From Dehalococcoidia bacterium (GTDB taxonomy: Bacteria; Chloroflexota; Dehalococcoidia; GIF9; UBA5629), in the NCBI GenBank assembly GCA_003484395.1, contig DNCV01000035.1:13757-20193 (forward strand): DNA of 6,437 nucleotides, written 5' to 3'. The translations under genes were made by a program, and so were the position numbers. Position 1 is the stretch's first letter. Each line of letters starts with the position of its first letter. Under the pieces are notes generated by a model that saw only the letters and a program-made list of their open reading frames with translations, made no database searches and was not told where the DNA came from. Positions 1 through 5,459 of this stretch are shown piece by piece.

Positions 1-169
1 GGCTAAACTGATACATTCAGATGATGCCGCGATTCTTGCTGCGGCTGTTGCGGCAGAGCCCGATTATCTGGTGACGGGAGATAAACATTTCTACGCAGAC
101 TCACAGATTGCGGAAAAGTCCGGCCTTAAGATCGTCATACCTGCGGAGTTTATACGGTTTCTGAAATAG
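1..169 (+). CDS. PIN-domain protein, C-terminal end (partial; likely toxin-type RNase)
   Basis: The reading frame is already open at the left edge (first full codon at base 2) and ends at TAG 167-169, giving 55 visible residues. They match the C-terminal half of a PIN domain. There is an acidic pair followed by a hydrophobic helix (SDDAAILAAAVA), then a strand ending in the hallmark LVTGDKHF, and a closing IVIPAEFIRFL like the ends of COG1569/PIN_3-type proteins. The Asp of SDD and the Asp of TGD would be two of the PIN metal-binding acids; the others lie upstream of the window. PIN domains are Mg/Mn-dependent RNases, often toxins of toxin-antitoxin pairs. An antitoxin, if present, would be upstream and cannot be seen. 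The gene ends 55 bp before the mutL ATG on the same strand. The domain call is fairly sure; the toxin role is inferred from family only. Confidence 0.8.
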   Translation, partial: AKLIHSDDAAILAAAVAAEPDYLVTGDKHFYADSQIAEKSGLKIVIPAEFIRFLK

Positions 170-185
170 ACTCTCTTTTTATCCG

Positions 186-215
186 TTGCTCCCGCTGCCC
201 CAAACCGATTACAAT
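186..215 (+). promoter_or_regulatory. Possible mutL promoter giving a leaderless or near-leaderless transcript
   Basis: TACAAT at 210-215 matches 5 of 6 bases of the -10 consensus, and TTGCTC at 186-191 matches only 3 of 6 of the -35 consensus, with an 18-bp spacer. Transcription would begin around 222, a few bases before ATG 225. This agrees with the absence of any Shine-Dalgarno sequence upstream of that ATG. The weak -35 keeps confidence low. Confidence 0.3.
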
Positions 216-224
216 AATCGCGTC

Positions 225-1916
225 ATGCCGATTCAGGTGTTAGCCCCATATGTAGTCTCTAAAATCGCCGCCGGCGAGGTTATTGAGCGACCGGCCTCGG
301 TGGTGAAGGAGTTGATTGAAAATGCACTTGATGCCCATGCCACGAGCATTGCCGTTGAAATCCAAAATGGCGGCGTGGCCCGCATCATGGTAACGGATGA
401 CGGTACGGGTATTTCACCAGCCGATGTTGAGCTTGCTTTTACTCGCCATGCCACCAGTAAAATTACCTCACTTGACGATTTGGAGAATATTGCCACACTG
501 GGATTTCGGGGAGAGGCGCTGGCAAGCATTGCGGCGGTGGCTGATATCGAACTGCTGACGCACACGGAATCTGAATTTGCGGGCAGTCATCTTGTCGTCA
601 AAAGCGAGAAGATTATCGTTAACGAGAAACATAGCCGTTCACGTGGTACGACAGTTACCGTGAACCGCCTTTTTCGCACTGTGCCGGCACGGCTGAAGTT
701 TCTAAAGTCGCCGGCTACGGAGAGCAGTCATGTATCGACATTGCTGATGCAGTATGCTCTGGCATTTCCCTCTGTGCGTTTCAGTTTTACCATCGATGAC
801 CGTCAGACGCTGGGGACGCCTGGCAATGGGTCTCTGTGCGATGCGATTGCTGAGGTTTATAACGCTGAAATCGCACGTCATTTGCAGGAAGTGCAGTTTG
901 CGGAAGGGGACATCTCTATTTCGGGACTGGTAAGCCCCGCTCATCTCAGCCGCACCAATCGAAATTATATGAGCGTTTTCGTCAACCATCGCTGGATTCG
1001 CAGCCTCATGCTGACGAGAGCGATCGAAGACGCGTACCAGGGACTGCTCATGGTCGGACGTCACCCCATCGCTGTTATTAATATTATTCTTCCTGCAGGG
1101 GATGTCGATGTTAATGTTCATCCGACGAAAAGCGATGTCAGATTCCGTGATAGCGGCAGCGTTTTCGCGGCTGTGCAGAAAGCGATTCGGAAGGTCATTG
1201 GCGATGCTCCGCTGCCGTCCGTCAGTCATACGACGCTGCCATCACCTCGAGTATTCTCTGAACCTGTTCAAATGGACACTCAGCCGCTGTTCTCCCGACC
1301 GCCGGAGGACTTTAGAGAAGCTGATAGTGGTAGTCTGACAACATTGCCCATTCTCAGGGTGGTGGGACAACTTTCCAACAGCTATATCTTGGCGGAGGGG
1401 CCTGATGGGCTCTATCTCATTGATCAGCATGCTGCGCATGAACGGGTGCTGTTTGAAAAGATATTGAAACAGCGCACCGAACGAGCCGTCGATGTTCAGG
1501 GCCTACTCGATCCGATAACTATCGAAATGAATCCTCGGCAAGATAACGTGATGAAAAGGAATGGCGATCTCTTAAGCCAGTTTGGTTTCATGGTTGATAC
1601 GTTCGGCGATCGCACTTATTTGGTGCGGGCAGTACCGTCGCTATTAGGCAGTACTCATCTTTCGGAAACAATCGGTACGTTGCTTGATGCTATTGCCGAT
1701 GAGAAATCGATGGTGCATCAGGATGAACGTATTGCTGTCTCTCTGGCCTGTCACAGTGCCGTCAGGGCTGGTCAACCGCTCAGCATCGAAGAGATGCGTG
1801 CGCTCATTCGCAGTCTGGAAGAGTCGTCCCAGCCTCGCACCTGTCCTCACGGACGCCCCACCATGATCCATTTGAGCTCCCATCGTCTCCAACGGGAGTT
1901 CGGCAGAACGGGGTAA
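225..1916 (+). CDS. mutL: DNA mismatch repair protein MutL (endonuclease-type)
   Basis: 563 residues from ATG 225. MutL couples mismatch recognition by MutS to strand removal. The N-terminal GHKL ATPase shows motif I (E29, N33 in ELIENALDA), motif II (DDGTGI, 58-63), ATSKI and TLGFRGEAL (about 76-99), GTTVTV (141-146), and the conserved DVNVHPTK stretch with its Lys at 302. After a linker of about 335-375, the C-terminal dimerisation domain carries the endonuclease motif DQHAAHERVLFE (400-411), ACHSAVRAGQ (508-517), CPHGRP (540-545) and a terminal FGR. These metal-site motifs mark a nicking MutL, as in most bacteria without MutH, rather than the E. coli type. QGLLDP (425-430) sits where the beta-clamp-binding motif is expected. 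An in-frame TTG at 186 would add 13 residues, but the family starts at MPI-VL, so ATG 225 is preferred; neither start has a clear Shine-Dalgarno. It is short for the family because the linker is short. No mutS is visible. Confidence 0.97.
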   Translation: MPIQVLAPYVVSKIAAGEVIERPASVVKELIENALDAHATSIAVEIQNGGVARIMVTDDGTGISPADVELAFTRHATSKITSLDDLENIATLGFRGEALASIAAVADIELLTHTESEFAGSHLVVKSEKIIVNEKHSRSRGTTVTVNRLFRTVPARLKFLKSPATESSHVSTLLMQYALAFPSVRFSFTIDDRQTLGTPGNGSLCDAIAEVYNAEIARHLQEVQFAEGDISISGLVSPAHLSRTNRNYMSVFVNHRWIRSLMLTRAIEDAYQGLLMVGRHPIAVINIILPAGDVDVNVHPTKSDVRFRDSGSVFAAVQKAIRKVIGDAPLPSVSHTTLPSPRVFSEPVQMDTQPLFSRPPEDFREADSGSLTTLPILRVVGQLSNSYILAEGPDGLYLIDQHAAHERVLFEKILKQRTERAVDVQGLLDPITIEMNPRQDNVMKRNGDLLSQFGFMVDTFGDRTYLVRAVPSLLGSTHLSETIGTLLDAIADEKSMVHQDERIAVSLACHSAVRAGQPLSIEEMRALIRSLEESSQPRTCPHGRPTMIHLSSHRLQREFGRTG

Positions 1917-1923
1917 TGATTTA

Positions 1924-2409
1924 TCAGGCTTTGCCTGGGATAAATTCTGCTGTTTCGACTTTGTCGCGGCCGTTGCGTTTCGCCTGGTACATCAGTGGAT
2001 TTGGCGTCAGCATATAGATGAACACTATAATGATGATGTCTATCAGTGTGAAAAGCATCGTTGTTTGCGGGCGGCTGGAATTAATTATTAAAATCGCTGT
2101 GACGGCGACAATCCCCTAGAGGAACGACCATCTGTCATAAAAAAGATAGCTTCTGGTCCGTCTTAAGAAGAGAATCAATACAATGCCGGAGATGAGCAGC
2201 ACGGTTCTCAGAGCTGCGAGATAATAGAGCGTTGACGAAATACCGAAGAACAGGTAATCGTTATATACCATTGCCAGTAAAGGTATTGTCAGAAAAAAAA
2301 GACCTTTAGTAACATGGCGTATGTCAGCGCTCAGATAGTATTGCCTGTATCGCTTTTCCTGATCTCTCGAGAAGCCACACGTCAGCCAATATCTCAATGA
2401 AGGTTTCAT
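1924..2409 (-). pseudogene. Broken membrane diguanylate cyclase: amber codon plus collapsed GGDEF domain
   Basis: Read on the minus strand from ATG 2409, preceded by AGGA about 8 bases upstream. The first 97 codons hold a basic N-terminus, then helices (GLFFLTIPLLAMVYNDYLFF, TVLLISGIVLILFL), and end in YDRWSFL at an amber codon (2118-2116). The same frame stays open for another 63 codons to TGA 1926-1924 and is plainly still protein: a further membrane segment with INSSRP and IDIIIIVFIYMLTPN, then YQAKRNGRDKVE. The INS-RP and IY-PN elements resemble the sensory membrane part of a family of GGDEF proteins, where Trp-Gly would be expected at the amber, so TGG to TAG is likely. YQAKRNGRD-VE is the extreme C-terminal signature of GGDEF domains, yet it follows the membrane domain directly. 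The catalytic GGDEF motif and most of the domain are absent. The gene therefore cannot make c-di-GMP. It ends 7 bp from the convergent mutL stop. Family assignment is from recalled motifs, not an alignment. Confidence 0.82.
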
Positions 2410-2427
2410 ATCCACAATCCTGATTTT

Positions 2428-2456
2428 ATTGTATAGCCTGCTGCCTGTTATGTAAA
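2428..2456 (-). promoter_or_regulatory. Sigma70-type promoter of the broken diguanylate cyclase
   Basis: On the minus strand, TTTACA (2456-2451) and TACAAT (2433-2428) each match 5 of 6 consensus bases and are separated by exactly 17 bp. The start would be near 2421, giving a leader of about 12 bases that contains AGGA ahead of ATG 2409. This is the best promoter in the window, although it precedes a gene that can no longer work. Confidence 0.65.
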
Positions 2457-2489
2457 TACTTAGTTTAGCAGGCGAGGAGAACAAAAGGG

Positions 2490-2521
2490 TATTCTAACGG
2501 TATAGTATTCTAACGGTATAG
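2490..2521. repeat. Perfect 2 x 16 bp tandem direct repeat
   Basis: TATTCTAACGGTATAG occurs twice head to tail (2490-2505, 2506-2521) with no mismatch, and the identity extends one G to the left (2489). Each unit runs into TATAGT, which resembles a -10 box. It lies in the divergent gap between the broken cyclase and the DUF2779 gene, 43 bp before the DUF2779 ATG. It could be a recent slippage duplication or a doubled operator. Confidence 0.9.
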
Positions 2522-2558
2522 TTGACCTTGCATAGGGTATCCAGATACAGTATATGAT
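2522..2558 (+). promoter_or_regulatory. Candidate promoter of the DUF2779 gene, possibly leaderless
   Basis: TTGACC (2522-2527) directly follows the tandem repeat, but the usual 16-18 bp spacing leads only to weak -10 matches (TACAGT at 2546-2551, 18 bp). TATGAT at 2553-2558 is a better -10 (5 of 6); a start 7 bases after it would fall on the A of ATG 2565, though its spacing to TTGACC (25 bp) is too long. There is no Shine-Dalgarno before the ATG. Either reading gives almost no leader. Confidence 0.35.
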
Positions 2559-2564
2559 CTAGTT

Positions 2565-4040
2565 ATGGCAGAGAAACTTCTTTCCAAGTCCAAATACATG
2601 AACGGACGGCAATGCCTCAAATATCTTTGGACGGCTGTTCATGATCCCGATAAGATAGCTCAGCCTGATGTCGGGACACAACAACGATTTGATGCCGGAT
2701 ATGCCATCGGCGAACTGGCAAAATCGCTGTTTCCGAATGGTATCAATATACCGACCAATGGCGGCTTCATGGAAGGCATCAGTCAAACGGAACAACTGTT
2801 GCTAAAGCGTGTTCCGCTGTTTGAGGCGGCTATTTTAACAGGACGACTCTATGCGCGGGTTGACATTCTTAAACCTGCGAACAGCAGCGAATGGGATATT
2901 ATCGAAGTGAAAAGCGCGGCGAGTGTGAAGCCCGAGCATATCCAGGATGTTGCATTTCAGCGATTCTGCCTCCAACGGGCGGGGCTGGCAGTGAACAGAT
3001 GCTTTCTTATGTGTGTGAATACCCAGTATGTGAAAGAGGGCGATCTCGATCCCGCCGCACTGTTTCTGACTCAGGATATCACGGAGAGTGTCATGGCAGA
3101 ATCACAGGGTCTGGCAGCCCGTGTTGAAGGTATGCTGGAAATTATGGACACGCAGCGGTCGCCTGATGTGCCGATCGGCAGCCAGTGCAATAATCCATAT
3201 TCTTGTCCTGTTCAGGATTATTGCTGGGCATTTTTACCTGAACGTCACGTCTTTACCCTGTATTCCGATTCTGCCAGGGAGAAAGCCAGCGATCTGCTGA
3301 GCCATGGCATCCTTGCTGTCGCCGATATCCCGGAATCCTATCCGCTTACGGAAAAACAGCAGATACAACGTGAAGCAATTATTGCCGATCAACCGTACCT
3401 GTATAAACATGGCATCAACAGCTTTTTATCGACATTGCATTACCCGTTGCATTTTCTTGATTTCGAAACGTTTGATACGGCGATACCGTTGTTTAACGGA
3501 ACAAGGCCGTACCAGAGGATTCCGTTTCAATTTTCATTGCATATTCAAAAACATACGCCATCTGATCCCAAACATTTCTCCTTCCTGGCGGAGGGCACAG
3601 AGGATCCGCGGCCCGCATTTCTTGTTGAGTTGAGAAAAATGCTTGGCAGCAAAGGCAGTATCATTGTTTACAATCAATCTTTTGAAGAAGGTGTGTTAAG
3701 GGAGATGGCTTTGGCGTTTCCGGAGTATGATGAATGGGTAAATAACACGTGTAGTCGAATGGTTGACCTGTGGCGACCATTTAAAAACTTTTATTATTAT
3801 CATCCTGCGCAAGACGGCAGCGGATCGCTTAAAAGCGTGCTTCCTGCTTTGACCGGTATGGGATACTCCGATCTGCATATTTCCGAAGGTCAGATGGCCA
3901 GCGTTGAATATTTTCGTGTCACCTACGGTAATGCGTCTGAGGAAGACCGTCAAAGCGTAAAGGAAAACCTGTTGAAATACTGCGGACGGGATACGGAAGG
4001 GATGGTTTGGATTATCGAGAAGCTGCGGGCACTGATGTAA
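2565..4040 (+). CDS. DUF2779 protein: Cas4-like Fe-S PD-(D/E)XK nuclease fused to a DEDDy-type exonuclease
   Basis: 491 residues. The opening LSKSKYMNGRQCLKYLW is typical of DUF2779 and of RecB/Cas4-like nucleases, and fixes ATG 2565 as the start despite no ribosome-binding site. N-terminal half: a PD-(D/E)XK core with D100 (ARVDIL) and E114-V-K116 (WDIIEVKSA), then a helix with H125, D128 and Q132. Cys17 together with C208-x5-C214-x5-C220 (CNNPYSCPVQDYC) matches the split Cys set that binds a 4Fe-4S cluster in Cas4 and AddB. C-terminal half: an RNase H-like fold with D299 and E301 in HFLDFETF, IIVYNQSFEEG (366-376), MVDLW (399-403, D401), and YCGRD (472-476), the Tyr-x3-Asp of DEDDy exonucleases. 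The middle motif has Glu (NQSFEE) where Asp is common. Likely a soluble enzyme acting on nucleic acid ends; its substrate and role are unknown. No cas genes or partner operon lie beside it; both neighbouring minus-strand genes are dead. Domain reading is by motif; the function is inference. Confidence 0.88.
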   Translation: MAEKLLSKSKYMNGRQCLKYLWTAVHDPDKIAQPDVGTQQRFDAGYAIGELAKSLFPNGINIPTNGGFMEGISQTEQLLLKRVPLFEAAILTGRLYARVDILKPANSSEWDIIEVKSAASVKPEHIQDVAFQRFCLQRAGLAVNRCFLMCVNTQYVKEGDLDPAALFLTQDITESVMAESQGLAARVEGMLEIMDTQRSPDVPIGSQCNNPYSCPVQDYCWAFLPERHVFTLYSDSAREKASDLLSHGILAVADIPESYPLTEKQQIQREAIIADQPYLYKHGINSFLSTLHYPLHFLDFETFDTAIPLFNGTRPYQRIPFQFSLHIQKHTPSDPKHFSFLAEGTEDPRPAFLVELRKMLGSKGSIIVYNQSFEEGVLREMALAFPEYDEWVNNTCSRMVDLWRPFKNFYYYHPAQDGSGSLKSVLPALTGMGYSDLHISEGQMASVEYFRVTYGNASEEDRQSVKENLLKYCGRDTEGMVWIIEKLRALM

Positions 4041-4058
4041 TTCTGAAGTTTTTTCATC

Positions 4059-4356
4059 TTCCATGACAAAGGCAAATAAGGCGGCCTGCCAGACATTGAC
4101 CTTACTTTTCAATACTGCGAGCAGGATACCGGCGCCCAGTCCGCTGATAATGGCGCCGAGCGCACAGGCGACATCGGTAAAACCACCTATAAATAGCGGT
4201 GAATGCCTCCTATCAAACCTGCTCCAAGTCCAGCCCTGTGAGACCGCCCAGTAAACCGGCTATTATCGGCTCCATATTTCTTATATTAGCAATTGCACCG
4301 GATGTTTTGATGCCACTATAGGCGCTATAGCTCGTAGCTACGACAGTTTCTGTGAC
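4059..4356 (-). pseudogene. Remnant of a 5TM-5TMR_LYT (LytS-type) sensor membrane domain
   Basis: This lies in the 447-bp gap between two plus-strand genes. On the minus strand three frames join into one recognisable membrane domain. Frame A (open 4398-4216, TGA 4215-4213) gives SYSAYSGIKTSGAIANIR then MEPIIAGLLGGLTG. Frame B (about 4231-4193) gives GLGAGLIGGIHRY. Frame C (from 4193) gives FIGGFTDVACALGAIISG, GLGAGILL and VNVWQAALFAFVME. Read together, AIANIR, IIAGLLGG, GLIGGIHRY-IGGFT and CAL--II-GL-AG follow the 5TM-5TMR_LYT order. Two indels break it: one base lost between HRY and FIGG, and another shift near 4230. Such domains normally precede a histidine kinase or GGDEF output; here similarity stops about 19 bp after the DUF2779 stop, and upstream a TAG (4401-4399) cuts the frame with no start. 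It is an internal fragment with no output domain, not expected to function. The family was named from memory of its motifs. Confidence 0.78.
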
Positions 4357-4360
4357 CTTG

Positions 4361-4369
4361 TGATATAAT
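4361..4369 (+). promoter_or_regulatory. Extended -10 promoter candidate for the zinc-ribbon gene
   Basis: TGATATAAT is a perfect TGn-TATAAT extended -10 element, which can work without a good -35; none is seen upstream. Start near 4376 would leave a leader of about 110 bases before ATG 4488. A second perfect TATAAT at 4432-4437, also with a poor -35, would give a leader of about 45 bases. Either or both could serve the gene. The region is AT-rich, so chance matches are possible. Confidence 0.35.
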
Positions 4370-4471
4370 AAGAAACAGTGTATGTTTATCGGATTGTACT
4401 AGCATATTAATACTTCGTTAACAATTAGCGGTATAATTGGTTGCAGGAGAGTACAAACAGTGGTGCTTTTG

Positions 4472-4477
4472 AAGGAG
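4472..4477 (+). promoter_or_regulatory. Shine-Dalgarno site of the zinc-ribbon gene
   Basis: AAGGAG sits 10 bases before ATG 4488. It is the only strong ribosome-binding site ahead of an intact gene in this window and settles the start codon. It contrasts with mutL and the DUF2779 gene, which have none. Confidence 0.85.
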
Positions 4478-4487
4478 AAAATTTCAT

Positions 4488-5324
4488 ATGCAACAGCAGA
4501 TGTTTCCCTGCCCTAATTGCGGAGCGCCGGTTGCCTCTGGGAAGAATTTTTGTGCCAACTGCGGGGCGAATTTAAGTCAGTTCACACAACGGATGCCGCC
4601 ACCATCTCCTCCTCCGCCGCAATACGGCTACAGGCCGCCTTTTCAACGGCAACAGCCACCTCCCCCATATAATGACAGGCAAGCAGGATGGGGGCAACAA
4701 CAGCCATGGAATCAACAGGGGCCCTTAAATCAACCACCAGGCTGGGGGGGGGATCCGGGTCAATATCAGCAGCAATATATGTATAACAACCCTAATGCTC
4801 CTTCACCACCGAGAGGATCATCGAGCAGCACCATATTTCTGATAATATTGATCGTATTGCTCGTGGGAGTCGGCGGCGTTATCTTTGCCATCAATAATAC
4901 TTCACTGTTCACCTCCGATGGATCTGCGACGACGCCGGTAAGCACACAGTCGCAGACCACTACTCCTGTAGCGAGCACCACCCCTGCGCAAACAACACCG
5001 ACACCGACAACGACAACACCTCAAATCACCGCAGTAACTGCTGATGCATTGATGGCTGCCTATAATTCAAATGCTTCCAGTGCAGCGGCAACGTATGAAG
5101 AGAAGACGATTGATATTACGGGAACGGTACTTACATTTAGTACGGAATCGGGGTATATTATTTTTGGCGGGAGTGGAATAGGAGCAGCAAAAATCAAATG
5201 TTCATTTTCAACTAATCCCGTATCGGGAGTTGCCGATGGACAAACAGTAACGGTTCAAGGTACAGTCTCCAGTTATGATGGAGATGAGCAGGTTTTGCTG
5301 GTGATGAATTGCAAACTGAAATAG
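4488..5324 (+). CDS. Zinc-ribbon, single-pass membrane protein with C-terminal tRNA_anti-like OB fold
   Basis: 278 residues, in this order. A zinc ribbon with C8-x2-C11 and C22-x2-C25 (CPNCGAPV, FCANCGANL). A Pro/Gln/Gly-rich low-complexity stretch, about 35-110. One hydrophobic helix, 115-135 (TIFLIILIVLLVGVGGVIFAI). A Thr/Pro-rich spacer, about 142-180. A C-terminal domain, about 181-278, starting TADALMAAYNSN and containing YEEKTIDITGTV and DGQTVTVQGTV, which fits the tRNA_anti-like OB-fold family (PF12869). No signal peptide precedes the helix. The likely topology is ribbon inside and OB fold outside on a glycosylation-like Thr/Pro stalk, but orientation is inferred. Despite the family name there is no evidence that it binds tRNA; the role is unknown. 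The coding sequence holds a run of nine G at 4744-4752 (codons for W86-G87-G88). It stands alone, convergent with the helicase-nuclease gene 135 bp downstream. Confidence 0.85.
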   Translation: MQQQMFPCPNCGAPVASGKNFCANCGANLSQFTQRMPPPSPPPPQYGYRPPFQRQQPPPPYNDRQAGWGQQQPWNQQGPLNQPPGWGGDPGQYQQQYMYNNPNAPSPPRGSSSSTIFLIILIVLLVGVGGVIFAINNTSLFTSDGSATTPVSTQSQTTTPVASTTPAQTTPTPTTTTPQITAVTADALMAAYNSNASSAAATYEEKTIDITGTVLTFSTESGYIIFGGSGIGAAKIKCSFSTNPVSGVADGQTVTVQGTVSSYDGDEQVLLVMNCKLK

Positions 5325-5459
5325 ATACGATCGAGCCGTTGTTTTTGCTCACCTCGACATACGTGTTGTTGCCATCCCTTGTAAAGAAAACATAGCAAAA
5401 GCTCAATATGAATGCATATGCTGTTGTTGCGTTATTAATAATAGAGAATAATGACGCCC
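5325..5459. other. Convergent intergenic gap with no recognisable feature
   Basis: 135 bp between two facing 3' ends. Small inverted pairs exist (for example TCGAG near 5331 with CTCGA near 5353, and GCATATGC near 5413), but none forms a compact GC-rich stem followed by a T-run on either strand. No terminator or small ORF is claimed. Confidence 0.5.

Noticed and set aside
186..224. 13-residue N-terminal extension of MutL from TTG 186
   Set aside because: The family begins at the MPI-VL position, the extension shows no conserved feature, and TTG has no Shine-Dalgarno.
4041..4060. Possible terminator after the DUF2779 gene (GAAG-T6-CAT-CTTC)
   Set aside because: The stem is only four base pairs with the T-run in the loop rather than after it, so it does not fit an intrinsic terminator.
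4063..4254. A 63-residue plus-strand frame in the gap after DUF2779
   Set aside because: It is antisense to the 5TMR_LYT remnant, has no ribosome-binding site, and its composition simply mirrors the hydrophobic remnant.
4316..4343. Two neighbouring palindromes, CTATAG-GCG-CTATAG (4316-4330) and TCGTAGCTACGA (4332-4343), as operator sites
   Set aside because: They fall inside the readable codons of the sensor remnant (SYSAYSG region) and are short enough to be chance; they are kept only as a weak possibility for regulation of the downstream gene.
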